Assembly: GCA_016840825.1 (NCBI GenBank)
Contig: JAEORN010000060.1
Location: 1-41,559, forward strand
DNA length: 41,559 bases
Source: Candidatus Thorarchaeota archaeon
GTDB taxonomy: Archaea > Asgardarchaeota > Thorarchaeia > Thorarchaeales > Thorarchaeaceae
Reading direction: 5' to 3'
Shown: piece after piece, positions 33,475 to 41,287 of the stretch
Layout: each line of letters starts with the position of its first letter
Numbering within the stretch: the first letter of the stretch is position 1
The notes under the pieces: model-generated
Databases searched by the model: none
The model's input: the letters and a program-made list of their open reading frames with translations, nothing else
What the model was told of the DNA's origin: nothing
Position numbers and translations under genes: made by a program

Positions 33475-34818
33475 ATGAAAGAAGTAATTGCATATATCGA
33501 TGAGAATCTTGAAAGGTCTATTGATAATCTTAAGGAAGTTCTGATGATTCCTTCTGTTGCCGCAAAAGGAGAACACATGGAAGAAGCAGCAGAATGGGTA
33601 GCAAAAGAGCTTGAGAAAATAAAGATGGATGTTTTGATTCACGAAACTTCCGGGCAACCAGTAGTAACGGGATTTCTCGATGTAGGCGGAGATAAGACAT
33701 TGATGTTCTATGATCATTATGATGTCCAGCCTGCGGAACCATTCGATCTATGGGATTCGCCGCCTTTCGAACCTGATATCAGAGATGAACGACTCTATGC
33801 CAGAGGTGTTGCTGACAACAAAGGTGATACCGTTTCCAGAATTTGGGCAATCAAAGCCTTTCAAAAGACAGGGGCGGAGATCCCTGTTAACATCAAATTC
33901 CTAGTTGAAGGTGGTGAAGAGATTGGAAGTCCCAATATGCCAGAATTTGTGAAAGACAACGCTGATTTTCTGAAAGCTGATGGTGGGATATGGGAATTCG
34001 GTGGTGCCAGTATTGATGGAAAGCAAGAGGCTTGGTTAGGTCTCAAAGGTCTCTTGTACGTACAGCTAGAAGTAGAGCGTCTTAAGATGGATGCACACTC
34101 AGCATATGCATGTGTCCTGCCTTCTGCGCCTTATCGTTTGGTCTGGGCACTGAACTCCTTGAAAGATATGAATAGTAGAATTCTAATCGATGGCTTCTAT
34201 GATGATGCCAAGCCACTCACTGACACTGAACTTCAGGCGATCGCCAAGGTTGATCTACATGAGGATCTAACTCGTGATCATTATGGAATTGAGGAATTCC
34301 TTAATGGTCTGACTGGAGATGAACTGAAGGAATGGTACTATAATGCCCCGACCTGTAATATCGCTGGAATAGGCGCAGGTTGGCAAGGAACCGGCTCAAA
34401 GACAGTTCTACCTGCAAAAATTATGGCCAAGCTAGATTTTAGACTTGTTGAGAACATGAATCCTGAAGATATAAAGGACAAACTACGAAAGCATCTTGAT
34501 AATCACGGATTTACTGACGTAGAGATAGCTTGGTACGATGGATATCCAGCTGCAAAGACTCCTGTGAACCATCCATTTGTAGACTTGGTAAACATAGCCA
34601 ATAGGAATGTCTTTGGTCATGATTTAGTAGTTCATGCAACAAGTCCTGGCTCTGGTCCTCTATATTTGTTCACAGAACATGTACCCATGGTATCTATCGG
34701 AGTTGGCGACTATAACTCACGTGCTCACTCACCCAATGAAAGCATTGTACTCGAGAACTATCGACTTGCCATGCATAGGATCGCAGTGCTTATCGATGAG
34801 ATGGGTAGGTGGGGATAG
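33475..34818 (+). CDS. M20 family metallopeptidase (dipeptidase, carnosinase-like)
   Basis: 447 residues from the ATG at 33475, which follows GGTGAGG; the frame opens four codons earlier at a TTG. The two-zinc site is intact: H81 and D83 in YDHYDVQP, bridging D114 in ADNKGD, the Glu pair in GGEEIGS (148-149), and a late His in RAHSPNE. A lid-domain His occurs in DAHSAY. Overall it resembles cytosolic nonspecific dipeptidases of the CNDP type, so it should cleave short peptides, fitting the peptide importer genes. The 43-residue VOC gene begins immediately after its stop. Confidence 0.92.
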   Translation: MKEVIAYIDENLERSIDNLKEVLMIPSVAAKGEHMEEAAEWVAKELEKIKMDVLIHETSGQPVVTGFLDVGGDKTLMFYDHYDVQPAEPFDLWDSPPFEPDIRDERLYARGVADNKGDTVSRIWAIKAFQKTGAEIPVNIKFLVEGGEEIGSPNMPEFVKDNADFLKADGGIWEFGGASIDGKQEAWLGLKGLLYVQLEVERLKMDAHSAYACVLPSAPYRLVWALNSLKDMNSRILIDGFYDDAKPLTDTELQAIAKVDLHEDLTRDHYGIEEFLNGLTGDELKEWYYNAPTCNIAGIGAGWQGTGSKTVLPAKIMAKLDFRLVENMNPEDIKDKLRKHLDNHGFTDVEIAWYDGYPAAKTPVNHPFVDLVNIANRNVFGHDLVVHATSPGSGPLYLFTEHVPMVSIGVGDYNSRAHSPNESIVLENYRLAMHRIAVLIDEMGRWG

Positions 34819-34950
34819 TTGCCTAAACTGGCTGCTATAACTATCTATGCTGATGATTTAAACGAGGCAAAGGAGCTCTATTGCGATAAGCTCGGTTTCG
34901 ATATTGCATATACAATCGAAGATATGATTTCTTTGAAAAATGAAGAATGA
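34819..34950 (+). CDS. Half-length VOC (glyoxalase-like) mini-protein
   Basis: 43 residues, read from a TTG directly after the dipeptidase stop, with AGGTGGGG at SD distance. AITIYADDLNEAKELYCDKL followed by GFD matches the first module of VOC/glyoxalase proteins (strand, helix with A-x-x-x-Y, LGF). A complete VOC protein has two such modules of about 55-60 residues each; here the frame stops at the next strand and a terminator follows at once. It could be a decayed gene or a functional single module that pairs with itself. Translation coupling to the dipeptidase is likely. Confidence 0.6.
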   Translation: MPKLAAITIYADDLNEAKELYCDKLGFDIAYTIEDMISLKNEE

Positions 34951-34977
34951 GATGCGGCAAATTGCCGCATTACTCAT
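34947..34977. terminator. Bidirectional terminator between the VOC and DUF4139 genes
   Basis: Inner stem ATGCGGC / GCCGCAT (extendable to 9 bp) continued by ATGAG / CTCAT after a 2-base bulge. It overlaps the stop codon of the mini-protein and ends 1 bp before the stop of the convergent gene. Confidence 0.75.
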
Positions 34978-34978
34978 C

Positions 34979-36589
34979 TTATGGGAGCGGTGGCTGGATT
35001 CTGATATCCTTCTCCCATTCTACTTCATAGTCATATGTGATTGATGTCTTCTTCTGAGGTTCGACTTTGATTTCCCATTCCAACACTCCAAGTTCATTCT
35101 TCTTCGGTGTTGGCGAGGGATTCAGTAGCTCTATGACGATTTTCTCAGATGTACTGTATGGGATTCTATCAACTACCAAGACCTCGACCTGAGCCTTAGC
35201 AAAACTCTCGAGTTCAAGCTGGTATTGATACCCTCTTTTTGTCTTCCCACGAGTTATACCTGCTTTATCAGTATCCTTGGATACCAACTTCTTTGTAGCT
35301 TTAACATCATAGGATGTTCTAGTACCCAACCGAAACTTCTCTCGCGGTGAGATACTACCGATATTGGATTCACCAATAAAATCTCCCAGCGCATAGACCT
35401 TGACAGGTCCTGGAAGAAGTACTGAGTCACCATTTGTTATCTCATCCTGTGCAACAACTTCAGGCATCGAATATGCATTCCAGAAGTGGAGTTTTCTCGA
35501 CGAGAAGTTTTCCTCAGTCAGTGTTACCGGATGAGGATCGTCATCAGATTTGATTGTAACCTCGCCTGGCACATCATAGATCACTATTCCACTCAGAGAC
35601 TCCGAAACCTCAGCATATGTTTCTGCAAGTTCTGGCATTGGTTCCTCAGCTACCATTTCTTCTGCTTCATCCATATCAAACAGCCCGTCGACCATTCCTG
35701 CCTTCTCGTCATCGAATTTGTCCCTTCCCCTGCTCATAAATGCCGTTCCCGTGGATGCTGTTGTGGTTGGTAATGGTCTATAGACGTCCACATAGAACGG
35801 TGATGCTTCAACCACTCTGACAGGTCTTGCCGAAGCTGTGGACACTAAAAGATTGACATCCTGCCAGTCCTCCAATGTATTATTGTAGATCATGGCAATT
35901 CGTTTGATTGATGCTGTTTCTTCCTTCAAGTCGACATCATAGGTTGGAGACCATCCTGCATATGAGAGCTGATAGGTAATTTCCAAGTCAAGATTGGTTG
36001 CTTCCTTCGCATCAATCATGATATGGACATCGTTGAATGTTTCAGTTCGACGTTGTCCTTGAACCTTGTTAATGTTCGACTGAAGCACTGCAATTCTTGC
36101 ATTAAGTTCCTCCATTTCATCCTGTATTGATCTTAGTTTCTTCTTTGCATCAGTCAGCTGTTGTATTGTTGTCTTATCCATCTCATCCATTTGTCCTAGA
36201 GAGGACTCGCCTGCCCCATACCATTTTCCAAAAATGCTAGAGAAATTCGCTGCAATCATTCCAAGATGGCTGATACGCTGGCCTTGGATCTCTGCTTTTG
36301 TTGAAAGAACATCCTGTTGCTTTTCAAGCTCCTTAAGCTCTTTCAGTAACTCCTTCAATTTCTCTTCAGGATCAAATGTCGTCGTAGTTCGCTTGACATC
36401 TATTCCTCGAAGAACTGCATGGCCTTTCCCCTTTACTCGGAAGCTATCTTCTTGGGCGTATCTTGTGATTCCACCGACAACTAGTGTTTGCTCACCTTGT
36501 TTGACCTTTACCTTTCCTGTCCTGACGACTCTAGCTCCATCTCTAAATACTGTGACCGTTTTGATTTGAGTAGTTGTTTTATCTGTCAT
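34979..36589 (-). CDS. DUF4140/DUF4139 protein (MuiA-like), copy 1
   Basis: 536 residues, no signal or membrane helix. The N-terminal domain (about 1-65, TVFRDGARVVRTG) is DUF4140-like. A long coiled coil spans about 70-180, and the DUF4139 beta domain fills the rest, with YAGWSPTYDVDL near 235, the TASARPVRVVEASPFYV block, a low-complexity Met/Glu linker (about 280-335), and REKFRLGTRTSYDVKA then YDYEV near the end. Bacterial relatives are called mucoidy inhibitor A; their molecular role is not known. ATG after GGAGGTG. It begins 11 bp after its paralogue, so the pair is an operon. Confidence 0.85.
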   Translation of the reverse strand: MTDKTTTQIKTVTVFRDGARVVRTGKVKVKQGEQTLVVGGITRYAQEDSFRVKGKGHAVLRGIDVKRTTTTFDPEEKLKELLKELKELEKQQDVLSTKAEIQGQRISHLGMIAANFSSIFGKWYGAGESSLGQMDEMDKTTIQQLTDAKKKLRSIQDEMEELNARIAVLQSNINKVQGQRRTETFNDVHIMIDAKEATNLDLEITYQLSYAGWSPTYDVDLKEETASIKRIAMIYNNTLEDWQDVNLLVSTASARPVRVVEASPFYVDVYRPLPTTTASTGTAFMSRGRDKFDDEKAGMVDGLFDMDEAEEMVAEEPMPELAETYAEVSESLSGIVIYDVPGEVTIKSDDDPHPVTLTEENFSSRKLHFWNAYSMPEVVAQDEITNGDSVLLPGPVKVYALGDFIGESNIGSISPREKFRLGTRTSYDVKATKKLVSKDTDKAGITRGKTKRGYQYQLELESFAKAQVEVLVVDRIPYSTSEKIVIELLNPSPTPKKNELGVLEWEIKVEPQKKTSITYDYEVEWEKDIRIQPPLP

Positions 36590-36600
36590 CTTTTCACCTC

Positions 36601-38190
36601 CTATGGTAATGGTGGACTAATAGTAACGCCCTTCTCCCAGAGCACCTCATAGTCATAGAGTATCTCTAATTTCTGACTTGGGGTCATTGTCTTCTTCCAT
36701 TCCATCACACCAAGCTCATGCTTTACGAGACCCAACTTCTCCCAGTCAATCTTAACCTCGATAGAAGTGCTATTACTGTGAGGGACTCTATCAAAGATCT
36801 CAATCTCTATTTCCTGTTTCGAGAAGCTCTCAATCTCAAGCCTGTACTTGTAGAACCTTCGAAGCTTTCCTCGTGTAAGTCCTGCCTTCTCAATCTCCTT
36901 CTCAATAAGATGTTTCTTTGCCTTGACATCATAAGCAACTCTTGTACCCAGCTTGAACTTCTCTCTAGGAGAAATTTGGGTTATTGATGTTTCACCAATA
37001 TAGTCGCCTTCCGCATAGACCTTGACCTTTCCTGGAAGGATGACATTGTCACCGTTTGTTACTTCATCCTGTGCAACGACTTCAGCCATTGCATCTGTAT
37101 ACCAATAGTGAATGGTCTTTGAATCCAATTCCTCTTCAGTTAGAGTAACAGGATGCTTCTCGTAGTCAAATGGAATGGTTACTGGCTTTGGCAGCTCATA
37201 GATGGCAATTCCAGATGCGGATTCAGAAGCCTCTGCAAATTCCTCGATGATCTCTGGAGGTGGTGGAGCCATCGCACCAAATCCTCCCCCAGGAGCTGGA
37301 GCCATTGCTGGTTTCGGTGGTGCTCTCTCGCGGGCCATCATTTTCATCTTTCTCCCCTCAGAACGCATTACTGGACGAGGTATGTATTCAGAAACATAGA
37401 ATGGTGACCCCTGAATTGCTTCAACAGGTCTTGCAGTTGCTGTAGAGATAGTCAAACCGACTTCTTTCCAATTCTCAAGAGTCTGATTACTCACCATAGC
37501 AACTCTTCTGAGCTTCGCCTTTCCTAAGAGCAGATCCACATCATATGAAGGAACCCAATTGGCACCTCTTGTCTGATATGTCACCTCCAATTGGATTTCT
37601 GCTTCTTGTTTTACCTCAAGTGAGATATCTACTTCAAATGTCACTACAGTTCGTCGTTTTGCGGCAATCTCCCCAAGGTTCCTTCTAATAACTTCAATTT
37701 TAGTGTCAACTTCTTCTGCTTCCTCTTCCAGTTGACGTATCTTCTCGTGTGTTTCTTCTTGAATCTTGGTTGCTTTAGTATCCATGTCAGTGAGTTGTTT
37801 GATCTTCACCTCTTCAGCCGCAAAGGCCTGACCAAAAATACCAACAAATTCACCCATCATACTGTTCACCTGAGAAAGGCGTCCGTTATAGATCTCAATC
37901 TCATCTTGGATGGCTCTCCGTTGCCTTTCCAGAACTTTTAGCTCATCATAGAGTCCTTTGGTTTCATCTTTGGGTTCAAAGACCTTCTCGACTCTCCTGA
38001 CATCAATTGTTGACAATAATGCAGGACCTTTTCCCTTGACACGAAAGCTATCATCTCTTGCAAGATTAGTAATCTCAGGCACTGTCACCTTATGAGGACC
38101 TGGACTAAGTGATATCTTGCCAATTCTTGTCACACGTGCTCCATCCCGAAAGACTGTGGCGCGTGCTATTTCTGTTGATAATTGGGTCAA
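36601..38190 (-). CDS. DUF4140/DUF4139 protein (MuiA-like), copy 2
   Basis: 529 residues from a TTG at 38190, seven bases after GGGGAG. The frame is open 25 codons further, but the chosen start lines up with copy 1 (ATVFRDGARVTRIG against TVFRDGARVVRTG). The layout is the same: DUF4140-like head, coiled coil (about 65-175), DUF4139 body with ANWVPSYDVDL and ATARPVEAIQGSPFYV, and a variable linker (about 270-310) rich in Ala, Pro, Gly and Met where copy 1 is acidic. REKFKLGTRVAYDVKA and YDYEVLWEKG close it. First gene of the two-gene operon. Confidence 0.85.
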   Translation of the reverse strand: MTQLSTEIARATVFRDGARVTRIGKISLSPGPHKVTVPEITNLARDDSFRVKGKGPALLSTIDVRRVEKVFEPKDETKGLYDELKVLERQRRAIQDEIEIYNGRLSQVNSMMGEFVGIFGQAFAAEEVKIKQLTDMDTKATKIQEETHEKIRQLEEEAEEVDTKIEVIRRNLGEIAAKRRTVVTFEVDISLEVKQEAEIQLEVTYQTRGANWVPSYDVDLLLGKAKLRRVAMVSNQTLENWKEVGLTISTATARPVEAIQGSPFYVSEYIPRPVMRSEGRKMKMMARERAPPKPAMAPAPGGGFGAMAPPPPEIIEEFAEASESASGIAIYELPKPVTIPFDYEKHPVTLTEEELDSKTIHYWYTDAMAEVVAQDEVTNGDNVILPGKVKVYAEGDYIGETSITQISPREKFKLGTRVAYDVKAKKHLIEKEIEKAGLTRGKLRRFYKYRLEIESFSKQEIEIEIFDRVPHSNSTSIEVKIDWEKLGLVKHELGVMEWKKTMTPSQKLEILYDYEVLWEKGVTISPPLP

Positions 38191-38306
38191 TATTAGCTCC
38201 CCTGAATTGATGGGTGTGTGTAGACTTCTAGCCTTAAGTACGTTCATACGTCGTACTAGGGACAAAAGTATCTGAGATTATATGTTCCATGATGTAACAA
38301 GGACGC

Positions 38307-38519
38307 ATGAGTAGCAAGAAGTGGTTACTTGCGAATGGACAGGTCTACAAATTGTATAAGGATAATCTAAGCTTGAAGGAAGCTCTCCATTTGGCTAGTA
38401 TTCTCAGTTTTGAAAGACATCTGCTCATAAAGAATGAATTCAAGTCAAGTTGGGCGGTCTATTGGCGACACAAAAAGCAAACACTCGCATGCCCCCTTCC
38501 TGACATTACTAATGTTTAG
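38307..38519 (+). CDS. Small basic ORF, doubtful gene
   Basis: 70 residues, ATG with AGGA upstream, rich in Lys and Leu, with a helical middle (SLKEALHLASILSFERHLL). No family, no membrane helix. It lies in the gap between the divergent MuiA-like operon and the next small gene. The SD and amino-acid make-up allow a real gene, but nothing else supports it. Confidence 0.35.
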   Translation: MSSKKWLLANGQVYKLYKDNLSLKEALHLASILSFERHLLIKNEFKSSWAVYWRHKKQTLACPLPDITNV

Positions 38520-38600
38520 AGAGATTACCAGATTAAATCGGAAAAAATGGATATACGATAGTCTTTATCTTAGCCCTCACACTGTGGTGAATGATAGACT

Positions 38601-38843
38601 ATGGATTTCGATGAGCAAATTGATGAATTAGAGGCTAGATTCAGAGATCCTGGCTTTCAAGAACGAGCTGGAACTCAGGTGATGAGGGAGATCGAATCAA
38701 CTTGGGTGGCAATGACACGAGATTTGTATCAGTTCAGAAAGCTGGAGAGCTCAGGAGCTGTTGAAACTGACGAGGCAGCCAAGCTCAAGGAATCAGTTCA
38801 AGACAAGCTGGATAAATGTCGTAAGATGGCAGGATTGGAGTAA
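38601..38843 (+). CDS. Small helical acidic protein
   Basis: 80 residues, almost wholly helical and charged (EARFRDPGFQERAG at the front, AKLKESVQDKLDKC at the end), no membrane segment. ATG start with GGTGA ten bases upstream. It converges with the MttB-family gene, 17 bp away. No family recognised; the composition looks like a genuine soluble protein. Confidence 0.55.
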   Translation: MDFDEQIDELEARFRDPGFQERAGTQVMREIESTWVAMTRDLYQFRKLESSGAVETDEAAKLKESVQDKLDKCRKMAGLE

Positions 38844-38860
38844 CTCCTCTATACTCATCA

Positions 38861-40297
38861 CTACAATTCAAAGTCTACGTTGTATTTTGCAAGCATTCCC
38901 TTCATCGTAACCTTCAGATCGTCTTGATAGTTCGGTATTAGATCTGGCGTAGGTGCAACTGCCAGAATTGCATTGACTCGCCTTTTTGCCCTATCTTGTG
39001 CAGTCATCGCATCAGCATCCAACCACGCCTCACTAGATAGTCTATCTATAATATCTAGAGGCATGAAGTGTTCACCTCGAAGTTTCTTGGATGTATGACG
39101 CTGCTTTAGGAAATCTCCCTTATGGCCTACCTTTTCTATCAGCTCTCCAATGACTTGGAAATCATCAAAGTCAATACCCCGAGTTAATCTGAATGCTGTC
39201 CCACAGACCTCATTATCAAAAACTAGTTTCTCTAATGAATGACAGCTAATGAATGAAAGAGCGCCTGGTCCCGATACTATGTTAACTCGTGTCAAAGCTC
39301 CTAGAATCAATCCCAAGGCTGATTCGAATCCTAGCTGTGCATCTACTGCTTTCGAATCAGAAATCCCCAAGTATGCATGTGTAGGTAGTCCGTAATGTTT
39401 TCCTATTTCAGCTGCAGCACATGCTGTCATCATGGACTCTATAGACCCGTAGCGGGGTGTTGCATGTATCATATCAAGAGGAGATGGTGCTCCTCCATAG
39501 ATGACTGGACATCCATGATTAGCCAGCTGTGCGATGACCAACCCACTTAGTATTTCTGCATTCGATTGGGCTAAAGTTCCCGCGATTGTAATTGGACTCG
39601 TAGCCCCCATAAGTGGAGCTGGTACTATCTCTGCAGGAATTCCTGCCCTGGCGCAATCTAGTAGATTCTGGGTAGAGGTATCTCCCCAAGTCAGCGGTGA
39701 GGTGGGACAGCAATCGAAGATCGCTGTTGGATGGTTCATCCATTCATCATTGGGTTTGATAGATTGAAGTAATTCAAGCATATCAGCAATCCCTTGCTTT
39801 CGAAATGCCCCAGTGATAATTGGTTTTCGCGAGTGCTTGAGTACCAAATAAAGACGGTAGAAGTCAGATATGATCTCTGGAATATCTGAGGGAATAATTG
39901 ATGTACTCTGAGCAGCAATATGATCCAAGACATTAGTAATGTGTATCGCTTCTATCAGATCCTTGGAGGTTGCTTTTCGGATAATCCCTGATTCGTGGTC
40001 CAAAATGTTAGGGACTGAAGAACCTGGATTATATAGTACCTTGTCATCCCCAATTACCCACTTCTTTTCTCCATCTTGGGAATACAGATTGAATGAGCTC
40101 GGACAGTTCTCAAGTGTTTCATGGATTATTGAAGAAGGAATGCTCACAATTTCTGATTTAATCTCGCATCCTGCTTCAGCTAATATTCCTCGTGCTTCAT
40201 CATTCTTTACATGGATGCCTGTGTGCTCAAGAATATCAAGTGTCATGGCGTGTACCTGTGATATCTCCTCTTTTGAGAGAAACTCGAGTCGAATCAA
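38861..40297 (-). CDS. Non-pyrrolysine MttB-family methyltransferase
   Basis: 478 residues, the usual size of the trimethylamine methyltransferase (MttB/MtgB) superfamily with a TIM-barrel core. Recognisable segments are the N-terminal LDILEHTGIHV, YNPGSSVPNILDHESG, CCPTSPLTW, PAPLMGATSPITIAGTLAQSNAE, YGGAPSPLDMI and GISDSKAVDAQLGFESA. The frame has no internal TAG, so it is not a pyrrolysine enzyme; relatives such as MtgB demethylate glycine betaine or other quaternary amines onto a corrinoid protein. No corrinoid protein or reductive activator gene is nearby. TTG start at 40297, six bases after GAGGTG. Located 47 bp downstream of a winged-helix regulator gene on the same strand. Confidence 0.87.
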   Translation of the reverse strand: MIRLEFLSKEEISQVHAMTLDILEHTGIHVKNDEARGILAEAGCEIKSEIVSIPSSIIHETLENCPSSFNLYSQDGEKKWVIGDDKVLYNPGSSVPNILDHESGIIRKATSKDLIEAIHITNVLDHIAAQSTSIIPSDIPEIISDFYRLYLVLKHSRKPIITGAFRKQGIADMLELLQSIKPNDEWMNHPTAIFDCCPTSPLTWGDTSTQNLLDCARAGIPAEIVPAPLMGATSPITIAGTLAQSNAEILSGLVIAQLANHGCPVIYGGAPSPLDMIHATPRYGSIESMMTACAAAEIGKHYGLPTHAYLGISDSKAVDAQLGFESALGLILGALTRVNIVSGPGALSFISCHSLEKLVFDNEVCGTAFRLTRGIDFDDFQVIGELIEKVGHKGDFLKQRHTSKKLRGEHFMPLDIIDRLSSEAWLDADAMTAQDRAKRRVNAILAVAPTPDLIPNYQDDLKVTMKGMLAKYNVDFEL

Positions 40298-40343
40298 GAT
40301 TGCACCTCATATAATATCCAATGGTCTATTGAATCCTATATCC

Positions 40344-41114
40344 TCACTGGAATGAATCTTCCTTTTTGTATAGTATCTCTCTAATTTGTTGGTTGATCCT
40401 AAGCCATTCAGGATTGTCCAAGTGATAGAGTATTAGTATGTCGTGTAATAGCGTCATATCGTAGTTTGATACAATGTCTTTTGCACATCTCTTTTTTAGA
40501 TTAATCATCGCCTCAGATGTATTTTCTATCCACTCTCTCTTAACAAGAAGATTGAGAAGAGCTTTGAATTCATCATCACTAATATTGAATCTAAACAAAC
40601 TGGTCAGCTTTCTGATATAATCTCTGTAGATCTCAAGTACCCCTTGTTTCTTTTCGTCCTCAGTTACCGTGTCTGAAGGAGGAGTTGGAGAAAACATGAT
40701 GACTTCAGCAACTCTCCGGTAATAATCTGTGGTCCTCCCTCCTTTCTTGAGCGTTCCATACTTTATAACAAAGTCACTTTCAATCAGCTTGGGGAGATGA
40801 TGGTAGATCTGGCTCATCGATATTGGTTTTCTGATATCCTCTTCTTCTGACCGTTTCATTATCTCAACAACTGATAAAGCGTGCCGAATGATCTCCTTCT
40901 CACGTATAATTTTGTCCCCGGTTTCTGGATCCTTCGAATAGGAAGTGATCTTATCTGAAATACCAACCTTAAGAATTTCTAAAATAGTTGAGGGTACAGG
41001 TTCTTGGATCATATCTGTCTTCTCTGGGTCTGCAATTAGGTGGATTTCCTGAAATGGCTTCTGTCCCTCTTTTGTCAACTTGATATCCTTTAGAGTATCT
41101 GACATCTCTTCCAT
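40344..41114 (-). CDS. Winged-helix transcriptional regulator
   Basis: 256 residues from the ATG at 41114; a GTG four codons earlier lies near the predicted transcription start and is also possible. The N-terminal 70 residues are charged. The HTH follows (about 75-140): HALSVVEIMKRSEEEDIRKP, recognition-helix segment SMSQIYHHLPKLIESDF, and a wing containing KKGGRTTDYYR, as in ArsR-like regulators. The C-terminal half is helical and may bind a ligand or make dimers. It lies just upstream of the MttB-family gene and may control it, itself, or the divergent regulator at 41288. Confidence 0.75.
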   Translation of the reverse strand: MEEMSDTLKDIKLTKEGQKPFQEIHLIADPEKTDMIQEPVPSTILEILKVGISDKITSYSKDPETGDKIIREKEIIRHALSVVEIMKRSEEEDIRKPISMSQIYHHLPKLIESDFVIKYGTLKKGGRTTDYYRRVAEVIMFSPTPPSDTVTEDEKKQGVLEIYRDYIRKLTSLFRFNISDDEFKALLNLLVKREWIENTSEAMINLKKRCAKDIVSNYDMTLLHDILILYHLDNPEWLRINQQIREILYKKEDSFQ

Positions 41115-41168
41115 TCTTCTCGCCACAGATGGAAATTACTTCGCCACGTATATAATTTTCCATATTAA

Positions 41169-41185
41169 AGTTTGTTAAGCAAACT
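41169..41185. promoter_or_regulatory. Inverted repeat between divergent regulators
   Basis: AGTTTG-TTAAG-CAAACT, 6-bp perfect arms, just upstream of the minus-strand TATA-like stretch AAATTATATA (near 41155). Its GTTTG/CAAAC half-sites recall the palindrome at 2065-2079, although the spacing differs. Confidence 0.4.
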
Positions 41186-41232
41186 AAATAGTAAATATTA
41201 CTCTAATGTTCATACTTATTAAACAATTATAC

Positions 41233-41250
41233 TATGCACTATATAGCATA
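41233..41250. promoter_or_regulatory. TATA-like box framed by an inverted repeat
   Basis: TATGC-ACTATATA-GCATA: 5-bp arms flank an ACTATATA box about 45 bp before the ATG at 41288, a layout suited to repression of that promoter. Confidence 0.45.
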
Positions 41251-41287
41251 AAACACGAAATCGTAACTATCGATTGGAGGATAAACA

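Noticed and set aside
33439..33504. Short ATG ORF overlapping the dipeptidase start, possible upstream ORF
   Set aside because: No SD and no conserved peptide pattern; the dipeptidase has its own SD and ATG.
38861..40297. Possible pyrrolysine (amber) codon in the MttB-family gene
   Set aside because: The frame runs from TTG to its stop without an internal TAG.
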